Below, in pieces: positions 52,670-61,951 of a DNA stretch of 64,000 nucleotides. Made by a program: the position numbers and the translations under genes. The notes under the pieces are model-generated. The model searched no databases. It was not told the origin of the DNA and worked only from the letters and a program-made list of their open reading frames with translations. The stretch comes from Phototrophicus methaneseepsis (GTDB lineage: Bacteria > Chloroflexota > Anaerolineae > Aggregatilineales > Phototrophicaceae), in the NCBI RefSeq assembly GCF_015500095.1, contig NZ_CP062983.1, positions 1,984,001-2,048,000 on the forward strand. The letters run 5' to 3'. The number at the start of each line of letters is the position of its first letter. Position 1 is the stretch's first letter.

Positions 52670-52983
52670 AATGGCTCCATTTCATTACAACCGTGTGGTT
52701 ATTCAACCAGGTGTGTTGACGGGTTTGGGACTAACGTAGGTATGAAATCGCGGGGCGTTTATGGACATGATGGTGTGGTGGCATGGGTCGATGCATCCTT
52801 TGCATATGTTCTTTACTATACAGCCCTGGCATAGGGGTGCGCAACTAGCCGTAATGGCAGTCTCATAAAGCAGGCGATATCGTGCGAGATTGATGTGAAT
52901 TCTACTGTTACTGAGAGCTTAGCTGGGTTTTATGCTGTGGTTTATATCTTGTGACGATGCGCCTGCCCCATTACACTGTCGGC
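52670..52983. other. 314-bp gap between MoxR and the glycosyltransferase
   Basis: No gene, RNA or convincing promoter is recognised. Both neighbours start from this gap, so their promoters should be here. In-frame extensions of the glycosyltransferase to 52951 or 52957 are possible but show no ribosome site. Confidence 0.4.
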
Positions 52984-54165
52984 ATGAAGACGATACTTCT
53001 CATTTCCCGCTGTCCCCCTTATCCGCTGCACTTTGGTGATCGCCTGATCGTCTGGCATCTGGCGCGCCAATTGGCCCAGCGGGGCTATACGATTGATCTG
53101 TTGGCTTATGCTCAGCGCTCGCAGGATTGGCAGGAGCAGGCAGAATATGCGGCGTTCTTCCGTGATGTGCAATTGGTCGAAGAACCCCGCCGCAGCCAAT
53201 GGGCTTATCTCAAACGGTTACTGCTGCCCCGGCTGCGTTTTCCGGTAAAGGCGAACCAGGCATGGTCTCCGCAGATGTGGCAGGCTGTTGAATCCAGGGT
53301 TCAGCAACGGCCATATGATGTGGTGCATCTCTTTGGGGGTGTACAAGTCTATGAATTTTGGCATGCGGTGCAAAAGGTGCCAGCGCTTATAACGCCCTAT
53401 GAATCCTACAGCCTGTATCTAAAACGTGAGCTGATGCAATCGCCCAACGTGATGACACAGATCAATCAGCGTGTGGCGGCGGCGTATGAGCGCTTCATGT
53501 TCACGCCCTATGCGCGGACGGTCGTGCTGGCGGAGCCGGACCGGGCTGAACTCCTACGGCTGAATCCATCCCTGGCGGTGGAGGTGATTCCAAATGGCAT
53601 TGACCTGGGTGCTTTCAAAGCTGAGCGTTCCCATCGTGATGCGGCGACGCTGCTATTTGTAGGCAACTATGAATATGGGCCGAATGTGGATGCAGCGCTT
53701 TATCTGGCGCGGGAAATCTTCCCACAAGTGCAGCAGGTTGTGCCGGATGCACGTTTGCAGCTCATCGGTAATGAGCCACCACCAGCATTAAAGGCACTTG
53801 CCAGTGAACAGATTATGGTGCCGGGGCGTGTGCCGGATGTGCAGCCTTATCTGGCGCAGGCGACGGCTTTTGTGTGCCCGCTGCGCATAGGGGCGGGCAT
53901 CAAAAACAAAGTGTTGGAAGCCCTGGCGATGGGGACGCCACTGGTCGCCAGCCCAATCGCCGTAGATGGTATCGATGTGGTAGATGGACAATCTGCGTTG
54001 GTGGCTGCGCCTGACCAGATGGCAGCGGCGGTCATCCGCCTACTGCGAGATGCGGCTTTAGGGCAGCGTCTTGCCCAGCAAGGGCAGGCTCTCATCGCAG
54101 CACACTATACTTGGGAGGCTGTCGCAGATCGCTATGAAGCGCTTTACGATCAACTCCAACGATGA
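52984..54165 (+). CDS. GT4-like glycosyltransferase
   Basis: The 393-residue GT-B protein begins MKTILLISRCPPYPLHFGDR, which is the start used by sugar transferases with a PxPxxxGxR N-terminus. It has TLLFVGNYEYGPNVDAALYL at the domain 2 entry and the C-terminal site RVPDVQPYLAQATAFVCPLR followed by GAGIKNKVLEALAMGTPLVA, with Glu in the E-x7 position. The pattern matches the exosortase/EpsH-associated glycosyltransferases (GT4-like, family 1 in some classes). Donor and acceptor are unknown. It lies apart from the sugar cluster at 39-44 kb. Confidence 0.87.
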   Translation: MKTILLISRCPPYPLHFGDRLIVWHLARQLAQRGYTIDLLAYAQRSQDWQEQAEYAAFFRDVQLVEEPRRSQWAYLKRLLLPRLRFPVKANQAWSPQMWQAVESRVQQRPYDVVHLFGGVQVYEFWHAVQKVPALITPYESYSLYLKRELMQSPNVMTQINQRVAAAYERFMFTPYARTVVLAEPDRAELLRLNPSLAVEVIPNGIDLGAFKAERSHRDAATLLFVGNYEYGPNVDAALYLAREIFPQVQQVVPDARLQLIGNEPPPALKALASEQIMVPGRVPDVQPYLAQATAFVCPLRIGAGIKNKVLEALAMGTPLVASPIAVDGIDVVDGQSALVAAPDQMAAAVIRLLRDAALGQRLAQQGQALIAAHYTWEAVADRYEALYDQLQR

Positions 54166-54185
54166 ACCTCAGCCAGGAGTAACCC

Positions 54186-55457
54186 TTAGCTGATGACAGG
54201 TTGCTGCTCAAATTGAGAGGCGTTCTCCCGTAGATAGGCCTTGATCTGCTCTGTGGCGACAGCAGCCTCTACGTTGAAGTTATACATCGCCCCTTTGCCC
54301 TTATAGTACGTGCCAACCAGATACAGTCCCGGATAGCCTACAATTTGTCGCCCGTTGGGATGCGTGCTGGTATCGCGTGCGGGCCAGCCGCGTTCGCCAT
54401 TGGGGCCAAGCTCCCATTCACAGCTACCGGCTTTTTCTGCGGGTGTTTCTGTCATCGGCAGATCAACCTTGAGATACTCATGCAGCACAGGATAGTAACC
54501 TGTCGCCATGATGACCACTTCCGCTTCTTGGGTGGTGCCGTCCTTAAAGTACAGTGTCTGACCTTCACAATGAGAGATTTCGCCAATCTTGGGCTGTACC
54601 TGACCTGCTTTGACGGCATTCAGCAGTTCCGGGCCAGCATAAGGCGTCAGGCCACCTTCTCCAGGTGGGGGCGGAATGAGGCCGTATTTTTCCGCGTCGG
54701 AATAGCCGAAATGGTTAACCAGAAAATTCAGCAGCTTGTTGCACCAGCCACGCGGTAGAATCGCATCCGCGATGAGTAACCAGGTATAGCGTGAAATACC
54801 AAGCGGGTAACGTCGCCGCAGGATAATGCCATTGCGCATCAGGATGGTTGTTTCGCGGGCTGCGCTGCTCGCTTCAACGCTAATATCCACGCCGCTGGGA
54901 CCATTGCCAATGACGATGACGCGCTTCCCACGGACCTGTTCCGGCGTTTTATAGTCATGCGCGTGGTAGGCTTCGCCGGTAAAGCCGGAGAGCTTCTCTT
55001 GCAGGTCTTCAGGGATGACCGGATGACCAAAGATACCCGTCGCACTGATGACAACCGGATACAACCACGTGCCCTGATCCGTTTCTACCTGCCACATATC
55101 GCCTGCTTGCGTCACACTATGGACGGCTACGCCTAAGTGAATGTTGAAGTCGTGCGACTGGGCGAACTTCAGCAGGTAGTCATAATACTGGCTGCCCGTC
55201 GGGAACATGCCATATTCCCTGGGAAAAGGGACATTGGGCATATGCGAATAATAGCGTGATGTATTCAAGCTCAGCGAAGGATACAGGCTGCACCACGTAG
55301 AGCCGATCATTGTCGCTTTATCGACGACTTTGTAGCGGATATGGGCTTGTTCCAGCGCATAAGCTGTGGCGATGCCCGCTGGCCCAGCGCCAATGACGAG
55401 GACATCTTCTGCGGCGCGTTGTGGATGGCTACCTTGCAAGTGTGTTGAATCTGTCAT
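54186..55457 (-). CDS. flavin-containing monooxygenase-like FAD/NAD(P) protein
   Basis: Class B flavin monooxygenases oxidise S, N or ketone substrates using NADPH and O2. The 423-residue protein starts at MTDSTHLQGSHPQRAAEDVL. It shows the FAD site DVLVIGAGPAGIATAYALEQ and the monooxygenase fingerprint FTGEAYHAHDYK (F-x-G-x3-H-x3-Y). The NADPH site is KRVIVIGNGPSGVDISVEAS, and ATGYYPVL is the strand before the last FAD contact. All essential motifs are intact. The start has no clear ribosome site; the upstream 20 codons look unlike coding sequence. The gene faces away from its neighbours. Confidence 0.88.
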   Translation of the reverse strand: MTDSTHLQGSHPQRAAEDVLVIGAGPAGIATAYALEQAHIRYKVVDKATMIGSTWCSLYPSLSLNTSRYYSHMPNVPFPREYGMFPTGSQYYDYLLKFAQSHDFNIHLGVAVHSVTQAGDMWQVETDQGTWLYPVVISATGIFGHPVIPEDLQEKLSGFTGEAYHAHDYKTPEQVRGKRVIVIGNGPSGVDISVEASSAARETTILMRNGIILRRRYPLGISRYTWLLIADAILPRGWCNKLLNFLVNHFGYSDAEKYGLIPPPPGEGGLTPYAGPELLNAVKAGQVQPKIGEISHCEGQTLYFKDGTTQEAEVVIMATGYYPVLHEYLKVDLPMTETPAEKAGSCEWELGPNGERGWPARDTSTHPNGRQIVGYPGLYLVGTYYKGKGAMYNFNVEAAVATEQIKAYLRENASQFEQQPVIS

Positions 55458-55565
55458 GAGTTTGTTTTGTATGCGTTTGAATGCGGTAATCGTACTGACT
55501 TGTGCCAGATATTGCAAAGAATGGCTATGGGATTGGTTTTGCTGTTTGCCGATGCAATCCTGCTC

Positions 55566-56270
55566 TTACTTACGACCTGTTTCCAGCTTGCGCGTGACTT
55601 CTCGTACAGCGAGGGCGGGCAGGCTATCGCGGTTTGCAGCGATATAATCGGCAATGAGCTGCCGATGCGATTTAACTCCCTCTCGCAAGACCCAGGAGAC
55701 AGCTTTGGTAATGAGCTTGTCATGTTCATGTTTGACGCCATCGATCTGTGCCAGTGCTAGTTGTGCAATGCGAGCATTGCTGCCTCGTATGGGCTTGACC
55801 AGCAGGACCAGGCTAGCGCGCCGTTTATGGATATTGGCATCGCTGTTGAGCGCCTTTAGGAATGGCTCCCATTCTTCAATACGGTCGAGCATTTCTCGCT
55901 CGCTAAAGGCCGATTGACAGGTGCTATCTACTTCTATCCAGCCTTCAAGATGTGCCAGCCAACTATCGAGCGTTGCCAGGGGCAGTCGCTGCCGATAGGC
56001 TGTAAAATGCCCTAGCAGCATTCCCGCCATGATGCACTCATCGACGGATTGTGCTTTATAAAGGGCATCGAGGATCGCACCCCAATGCCCATAGCTGACA
56101 CGATCTTTGTTCGCGGTGGCCCATGTTTTCATAATCTGGCGCATCACAGGTATTCGCACACCATAACGCGGGCGGCTAGAACCTGTCTCCTGCGGCTCAG
56201 GTTGGGCGTTGGCCCAATCTGGTGCATGCGCGATGATCTGTTGGCGTAAGTCTTGCGCTTCAGCGATCAC
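55566..56270 (-). CDS. AlkD-type DNA alkylation repair protein
   Basis: AlkD-like HEAT-repeat glycosylases remove bulky or positively charged alkylated bases without flipping them. The 234-residue protein has six HEAT-like helical pairs and conserved segments: YGVRIPVMRQIMKTW, LDSWLAHLEGWIEVDSTCQS, IHKRRASLVLLVKPIRGS, and DKLITKAVSWVLREGVKSH. The last includes the catalytic-region Trp and Arg. The start is a GTG overlapping the stop of the TIR-like gene (GTGA, 4 nt), so the two are translationally coupled. Confidence 0.85.
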   Translation of the reverse strand: MIAEAQDLRQQIIAHAPDWANAQPEPQETGSSRPRYGVRIPVMRQIMKTWATANKDRVSYGHWGAILDALYKAQSVDECIMAGMLLGHFTAYRQRLPLATLDSWLAHLEGWIEVDSTCQSAFSEREMLDRIEEWEPFLKALNSDANIHKRRASLVLLVKPIRGSNARIAQLALAQIDGVKHEHDKLITKAVSWVLREGVKSHRQLIADYIAANRDSLPALAVREVTRKLETGRK

Positions 56271-57025
56271 GAGCCGCTATTTTCTGTCTCGGCGGGTGTT
56301 TCTGTGGCTGCCGGGGTCGCTGTTGCTGGGGCAGTCGCTGTTTGCGCGCTGACGGTACCCGTTATGGCGGCATCAATCGCTTCTGCTGTGGTCTGCCGAT
56401 CAATGGGCATCTGGGTAGCGGTCCCTGCTAAGAAGATCCGGTCACGGGTTGATGCAGCCTCGACTGTTTCAGGGAAGTGCAGGGCTTCTTCTGTGGTGCG
56501 TGGCCTCAGCCCATCCAGGGTTGGGAAGACGAACGTGCTGATCATCTGCAAATTAGCGGCTTCTTCTGTGTTGTATTCATCGACAGGGAAGCCCACCGTC
56601 CCGGCACTAATGCCGGAAATAGCCCACCAGAACACTGCTAATACGGCAATGCCGACGATGCCGAAGATCAAACGGTTCCTTGAACGCGTCTTTTCTCCGA
56701 TGGCTGAATGCAAAATATGACTGACAAGGCGGTTGACCGTCTCGCGGTTGCTGAGGTTCTGCCCGGTGAGATCGAGCGCATTACCGTTGTTCAGAGCAGA
56801 TGGTAGCTCCAGACCTGGTTCCAGCAACAGCGGGATGATGACGGTATTGGGCCGATCTGCCTTTTTGACCTGCGCGAGCAAGTCTTTATCTGCCAGGGCC
56901 TCTGTCGTGACGAGGACGATAAGCGTATCTTTATGAAGCGATTGCAACCGACGGGCTGCGGCCAGGTCTGTTTTGAGCTGTTGAGCTGTTTCTGCCTGGG
57001 ATGGTGCATAGGTGATGTTGAGCAT
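56267..57025 (-). CDS. TIR-like membrane protein
   Basis: The 252-residue protein has an N-terminal alpha/beta domain (1-115): MLNITYAPSQAETAQQLKTDL, then DTLIVLVTTEALADKDLLAQ, then TVIIPLLLEPGLELPSALNN, and NRLVSHILHS. This pattern resembles a trimmed TIR_2 domain. The catalytic Glu of NAD-cleaving TIRs is not visible. One helix follows at about 122-142 (LIFGIVGIAVLAVFWWAISG). An outer segment of 105 residues ends in a Thr/Pro/Ala low-complexity stretch. It heads an overlap with AlkD. The assignment to TIR is by eye and only moderately sure. Confidence 0.55.
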   Translation of the reverse strand: MLNITYAPSQAETAQQLKTDLAAARRLQSLHKDTLIVLVTTEALADKDLLAQVKKADRPNTVIIPLLLEPGLELPSALNNGNALDLTGQNLSNRETVNRLVSHILHSAIGEKTRSRNRLIFGIVGIAVLAVFWWAISGISAGTVGFPVDEYNTEEAANLQMISTFVFPTLDGLRPRTTEEALHFPETVEAASTRDRIFLAGTATQMPIDRQTTAEAIDAAITGTVSAQTATAPATATPAATETPAETENSGS

Positions 57026-57075
57026 GGCACTCTCGAATTTGTGCTAACTTTCACAGGACTGAATCGTACATCGGT

Positions 57076-57098
57076 GATGGGCCTTGCTCAAGCCCATC
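57076..57098 (-). other. inverted repeat between the CopC-CopD and TIR-like genes
   Basis: GATGGGC-CTTGCTCAA-GCCCATC: a perfect 7-bp stem, 43 nt after the CopC-CopD stop on the minus strand. There is no T tract. It could be a weak terminator or an operator of the TIR-like gene. Confidence 0.35.
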
Positions 57099-57140
57099 TC
57101 GTCAACTCTATGGAAATGCTGATGATGATATGGCCTCAGC

Positions 57141-59387
57141 TCAGCGTTTGGGCTGCAACGTCCGCAAATAGTTGACCACATCCCATCGTTCATCATCGGT
57201 CAACGCCTCATCACAGGGTGGGACGTTTCGCCAGCCTTCCAGGGTGATCAGATACAGGGCATCATCGCGGAAGGACTCCACCTGCCGCAGCAGGACTGGG
57301 AAATCGGACGAATTCAGCCATGCGATGCAGTGCTGTTCGTATTGTGCCTGTCCGCGTACCAGCGATTCTTGTGTCGGTAGTTGTGTATTGACGTAATCTG
57401 GCCGTGGATTGCGGCTTTCTTCAAGCTGCTGCATCTGCTGTACCATGATCACAACGCCGATAATGAGCGCGACAATGGAAATGGCCGTCACTCCAACACC
57501 AATCAGCACATTCTGCGCGCTGAACTCCATATTCTTTGCGGCGTAATCTCGTATCGGGGGCACCAACAGGACCAGCAATGTCAGCGTAACTAGCACAATG
57601 GCTGTCCATGTCAGCGGCGTTGGTGGGCGCGATTGAATGACGGCGGCGTCGGCGCTGATTTGCCAGGAGAAGGCTACGCGGTAACTTTCGCCATTTGATA
57701 AGGTGATATTGAGCACGGACCACCATTCCCCGGCCCGGTCAATGATATCGCTGGCTGCTACATAGAGGCCAGCATCCAGCGGATCCGCTTCTTGCCAGTC
57801 GCCGCGTATGGCACGGCTGGGGCTGCTCACCTGGACGTCGACTTCTGCATTGTTGAGCGGTGTTTCCCCTCGTTGCAGGACAATATCGACTGTGTTGACG
57901 CCAGGGCCACCGGGCGAGATGGTCATCGTCACCGTGAGATCATCGATAGTCTGCGTAGCCTGGGGTGTGACGACCTCATTTTGTAAAAAGTCTGGCTGTG
58001 GTGTAGGTGTGGAACTGAGTGCAGCGGCACTGGCGAGCGCGACGACGGCGACCAGGGCTTCTATCCGCATGGAACTGCCAAAGCTGCCAGCCCAATCGAC
58101 GCCACGTCTTAAGAAGGAGAAGCGCTCCAATAACTGTGGGCGTAAAGCGATATGGTGCAAGGCCCCCATCAGGAGCAAAAGCGCTACCATGACCAGCTTG
58201 GCCCCCATTGCCACGCCATAGGTACTGGCGACAGTATCCGGCGAGAGGAACCAATTGCTGCTGTTATAGATGCCGCTGACGACAACAATCATCACAGCAG
58301 CGACCAATAGGCGGCTGAAGTGACGCATGACCGCTTGTAACGCGGCCTGTCGTTGTGCACCATCGTAGGGCTTAAGGGCCACTGGTAGAACCGCAACCAG
58401 GACCAGCACGCCGCCAATCCAGAAGGCCACGCCGAGCGTGTGCAGCCAGTGCATGATCATGCCTAGCCAGGGCAAAATCAAAGAGCCTGCTGCGTGGCTG
58501 TTGATGGCTTGCGTGCCGATGATGAGCGCGATCAACCAGGCATTACCCCGCCACATCGAGCGCGTCAACGCGGGGGCTGCATCGCGGTAAGCACGGCTGA
58601 GCAGCAATAACCCGATAGCGACAATGAGGAACAGCATACGCGCGTTCCACATATCGCCAAAGCGTGAGCCAACGCGTACCACCTGCCACAAACCATCACG
58701 GATAACGCGGCCTGCATCGGCATTGAAGAAGACCATACTTTGTTGGATCAGAGCCAGGATATTAGCGCCAATCGTCAGAGCAAAACCAATCGCGACGATA
58801 TGCTCCAGGCGGCGCATCAAGCGAGGCGGTAAGTTGCCGATGGGGTACTTGTTGCTACCCCATGCCGGGATAAGCACCCAGGCGTAGACTGTAAACGCCC
58901 CGAATAATAAATACGCCCCGGCATCCAACAGCGCTTTCCAGATGATTTCCAGCGTTAGCGGCAAATCAGAAGCGGCTGAGCCTTCCAGGTTTGCGGCAGC
59001 ATCCCCAACAAAGAAGACGCGGCTTTCTGCCACGACATGCCCATCACTGGCAAAGGCAGGACGTAATTCAACGATGTAACTGCCAGCTGAAAGAAGGCCA
59101 GGGGGGATTTGCAAGGCCAGCAAAGAACTGTCATTGTCATCGACGCCACCCGTCATGATGATTTGTCCGGTTTCATCGCGCAAATTGATGCTGCTGAAGC
59201 TAGGCTCCAGCGCTTCGCTAAACCAGTATTGCAGGCGTGTCGGTGGGCGTTCGAGGGTGGCGCGGTCTTCTGGGATGCTGCGGACAATGTAGCCGTGGGC
59301 CCGAACCGGGAGCGCGATGCCGTACAGCGTGGTGATGAGCAGGAGCAGGGCGGGTAAGATAGCTTTGAAAAAACGACGGCGTTGCAT
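57141..59387 (-). CDS. CopC-CopD fusion with extra C-terminal cytochrome-like tail
   Basis: CopC binds copper outside the membrane and CopD moves it across. The 748-residue protein starts at MQRRRFFKAILP. After the signal peptide the mature N-terminus is His31-Gly (VRAHGYIV), the CopC copper ligand. The CopC sandwich ends near 135. The CopD region has about eight helices (170-480). A beta-rich domain (about 500-620) like YtkA follows, then one more helix (about 645-668). The last 70 residues look like a cytochrome c (RGQAQYEQHC ... LTDDERWDVVNYLRTLQ) but the heme motif CxxCH is CIAWL (C687), so heme cannot attach in the usual way. Confidence 0.85.
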   Translation of the reverse strand: MQRRRFFKAILPALLLLITTLYGIALPVRAHGYIVRSIPEDRATLERPPTRLQYWFSEALEPSFSSINLRDETGQIIMTGGVDDNDSSLLALQIPPGLLSAGSYIVELRPAFASDGHVVAESRVFFVGDAAANLEGSAASDLPLTLEIIWKALLDAGAYLLFGAFTVYAWVLIPAWGSNKYPIGNLPPRLMRRLEHIVAIGFALTIGANILALIQQSMVFFNADAGRVIRDGLWQVVRVGSRFGDMWNARMLFLIVAIGLLLLSRAYRDAAPALTRSMWRGNAWLIALIIGTQAINSHAAGSLILPWLGMIMHWLHTLGVAFWIGGVLVLVAVLPVALKPYDGAQRQAALQAVMRHFSRLLVAAVMIVVVSGIYNSSNWFLSPDTVASTYGVAMGAKLVMVALLLLMGALHHIALRPQLLERFSFLRRGVDWAGSFGSSMRIEALVAVVALASAAALSSTPTPQPDFLQNEVVTPQATQTIDDLTVTMTISPGGPGVNTVDIVLQRGETPLNNAEVDVQVSSPSRAIRGDWQEADPLDAGLYVAASDIIDRAGEWWSVLNITLSNGESYRVAFSWQISADAAVIQSRPPTPLTWTAIVLVTLTLLVLLVPPIRDYAAKNMEFSAQNVLIGVGVTAISIVALIIGVVIMVQQMQQLEESRNPRPDYVNTQLPTQESLVRGQAQYEQHCIAWLNSSDFPVLLRQVESFRDDALYLITLEGWRNVPPCDEALTDDERWDVVNYLRTLQPKR

Positions 59388-59388
59388 C

Positions 59389-59613
59389 TTATTCCAACGA
59401 AAAATGGTCGTCATCAGTTGGGTCATTGAGGGTGGGATCCGTTGATGGGCGCGTGGGCCTCAGTTCCTGGACCTCGTCGGCATCATCTGGCAGGTTGCGG
59501 CTGCGCAGCCAACTGAAGATCATCAGCACAACAAAAACCATGACAACACTGATGAAAATCACTTCATCAAAAGAGCCAAGGGCCCCGTGTGCCAGGATAA
59601 TCGGCACGTTCAT
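59389..59613 (-). CDS. small membrane protein cotranscribed with CopC-CopD
   Basis: The 74-residue protein has one helix (about 17-38, EVIFISVVMVFVVLMIFSWL) after a short N-terminus (MNVPIILAHGALGSFDE). A polar acidic tail follows (LPDDADEVQELRPTRPSTDP). Its stop lies one base before the CopC-CopD start, so they should be translated together. The role is unknown; a partner or assembly factor for copper handling is inference. Confidence 0.7.
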   Translation of the reverse strand: MNVPIILAHGALGSFDEVIFISVVMVFVVLMIFSWLRSRNLPDDADEVQELRPTRPSTDPTLNDPTDDDHFSLE

Positions 59614-59777
59614 AGATCATCTCGCATCATTGTGGTGTTTTTCACAGTATAGAGGAAAGTCCATCAGACTTCTACCCGGAGGCAGTCCAACACAGGCGCA
59701 AGGGCATAGCGTGCCCCTAAGACTAAAGGTCTTATCATCTTGGCGTCCATTATGGCGCCCAAAAACACGCTATTATG

Positions 59778-59803
59778 ATAAAAAGGCAGCATAAAAAGAC
59801 AGT
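59778..59803. repeat. two 13-bp direct repeats in the AacS leader
   Basis: ATAAAAAGGCAGC (59778-59790) and ATAAAAAGACAGT (59791-59803), 11 of 13 identical. More A-rich, loosely similar sequence follows up to the AAAGGA ribosome site of the AacS gene. Confidence 0.5.
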
Positions 59804-59852
59804 TATCAAAAATAAGACATTTAAAAAGGCTATTTCTTGAAAGGACCCCATC

Positions 59853-61838
59853 ATGGTATTACGAGAAGGGGATTTGCTCTGGCAGCCCACGCCGGAGATG
59901 ATTGCCAACAGCCACCTCACCCACTATATGCACTGGTTGGCGGAAACACACGATTTACATTTTGATACCTATGCAGCTTTGTGGCAGTGGTCTGTCACCC
60001 ATATAGAAGACTTCTGGGTGAGCCTGTTCGCCTTCTTCGACCTGATATATAGCCAGCCCTGGCAGATGCCGCTTGTATCGCGGAGTATGCCCGGTACGCA
60101 GTGGTTCCCTGGGATGCGGCTGAACTATGCGGAAAATATCTTCAGCAGGATGACGAGCCAGCAGCCGATGATGCTCTATAAAGCGGAAGATGAACCCCTG
60201 GTTTCGCTCTCCTGGCAAACAATCTATGAACAGGTTAACCGCTTGGCACAGGTGCTCCGTGAGCAGGGTATCCAGCCTGGCGATTGTGTGGTGGCTTATC
60301 TGCCCAATATCCCGCAGGCGATGGTGGCCGTACTCGCCGTTGCGAGCCTGGGCGCGATCTGGTCTAGCTGTTCGCCAGATTTTGGTAGCCGGAGCGTGCT
60401 GGACCGCTTCTCACAGATTGAACCCAGAGTGCTTATTGCAGTTGATGGCTATCAATATGGCGGCAAGACTTACGAGCGGCGGGCTGTCGTCGCTGAGTTA
60501 CAAAATGAACTTCCCAGTCTGGAACACACAATTCTCATTCCTTATCTGCAAGATCATACAGATGGATTGCGCGATACCGTCTTATGGGATGCGGTGCTCG
60601 CAGAGGTTGACCCGCCAGAGCAGATTACATTTGCTCAGGTCCCCTTTGACCATCCGCTGTGGGTGTTGTATTCATCGGGCACCACAGGCCTACCCAAGCC
60701 GATTGTTCAGGGGCATGGTGGCATCTTGCTAGAGCATGTCAAGGCGACGGCATTCCATAATGACCAGCATCGGGGAGACCGCTTTTTCTGGTATACCAGC
60801 ACCGGTTGGATGATGTGGAATTATGTATTGGGCAGCCTGCTGGCTGGCTCTGCCATCATCCTCTATAACGGCAGCCCCGGTTATCCTGATCTGAATGCGT
60901 TGTTTGAGCTGGCTGAACAAAGCGGCATGACGTATTTTGGCACCTCTGCGGCTTTCATCCATGCTTGTATGAAAGCGGACCTGCACCCGAATAAACAGTA
61001 CGATCTCAGCGCAATTCGTGGTGTTGGCTCAACGGGGTCCCCACTGACAGTGGAAGGTTTTGACTGGGTTTATCACAATATCAATTCGCATCTGGCGTTG
61101 GAGTCACTCAGCGGTGGGACAGATTTATGCACAGCAATCGTAGGCGGTGTGCGTATTCTGCCTATCTATGCTGGGGAAATACAGGGCGCATCATTGGGGG
61201 CGAAGGTGCAAGCGTACAATGAGAGCGGCCAACCTGTGGTTGATGAAGTGGGTGAACTCGTCATTACAGAGCCAATGCCTTCCATGCCTCTTTATCTATG
61301 GGGCGATGATGCTTCTATGTCGCGTTATCAGGCCAGCTACTTTGATATGTTCCCTGGCATCTGGTGGCATGGCGATTGGATCAAATTCAATGAGCGAGGC
61401 GGTTGTGTCATCTATGGTCGGTCGGATTCAACGATCAATCGGCAGGGCATCCGTATGGGTACCAGCGAGATTTACCGCGTGTTACACACATTTGATGAAA
61501 TTGCCGATAGCCTGATTGTGGACCTGGAATTACTGGGGCGGCAGTCCTTTTTGCCGCTATTTGTCGTCCTGCGCGAGGATGAAACATTGACGGAGGCACT
61601 TCAGGAGCGCATCAAAGAAAAGCTGCGGGATGAAGTTTCTCCCCGGCATGTGCCGGATAAAATCATCCAGATTGGGCAGGTGCCTTACACGCTCAGTGGT
61701 AAGAAAATGGAAGTGCCCATACGTAAAATCCTGTTGGGTATGGATGCAGAGAAAGCCGCGAACCCTGGCGCGATGCGCAACCCAGAATCACTTTCGTTCT
61801 TTAAAATATTGGCAGAACAGCTTTATGACATCATATAA
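59853..61838 (+). CDS. acetoacetate-CoA ligase
   Basis: This AMP-forming ligase activates acetoacetate to acetoacetyl-CoA, linking ketone bodies or PHB breakdown to central metabolism. The 661-residue length is typical. Visible motifs are the P-loop LYSSGTTGLPKPIVQGHGGI (about 272-291), STGWMMWNYVLGSLL (family-specific in AacS), WWHGDWIKF for the adenylate site, and SGKKMEVPIRKILLG at the C-terminus with the catalytic Lys. AAAGGA lies ahead of the ATG. A separate thiolase or CoA-transferase is not in the window. The leader has direct repeats. Confidence 0.93.
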   Translation: MVLREGDLLWQPTPEMIANSHLTHYMHWLAETHDLHFDTYAALWQWSVTHIEDFWVSLFAFFDLIYSQPWQMPLVSRSMPGTQWFPGMRLNYAENIFSRMTSQQPMMLYKAEDEPLVSLSWQTIYEQVNRLAQVLREQGIQPGDCVVAYLPNIPQAMVAVLAVASLGAIWSSCSPDFGSRSVLDRFSQIEPRVLIAVDGYQYGGKTYERRAVVAELQNELPSLEHTILIPYLQDHTDGLRDTVLWDAVLAEVDPPEQITFAQVPFDHPLWVLYSSGTTGLPKPIVQGHGGILLEHVKATAFHNDQHRGDRFFWYTSTGWMMWNYVLGSLLAGSAIILYNGSPGYPDLNALFELAEQSGMTYFGTSAAFIHACMKADLHPNKQYDLSAIRGVGSTGSPLTVEGFDWVYHNINSHLALESLSGGTDLCTAIVGGVRILPIYAGEIQGASLGAKVQAYNESGQPVVDEVGELVITEPMPSMPLYLWGDDASMSRYQASYFDMFPGIWWHGDWIKFNERGGCVIYGRSDSTINRQGIRMGTSEIYRVLHTFDEIADSLIVDLELLGRQSFLPLFVVLREDETLTEALQERIKEKLRDEVSPRHVPDKIIQIGQVPYTLSGKKMEVPIRKILLGMDAEKAANPGAMRNPESLSFFKILAEQLYDII

Positions 61839-61951
61839 GCGATATGTGAGAGCGCCTTCATTAACGTAAATAACCTTCTGATATGGCGACAGCTTTGGTT
61901 TTAACCTGTGCAGTTAGGATAACGTCAAGATTAGACGTAGGAGTTATCACA

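Noticed and set aside
56267-57025. TIR-like protein as an active NADase defence effector
   Set aside because: The catalytic glutamate could not be placed and no sensor or nucleotide-signal gene is beside it, so it is reported only as TIR-like.
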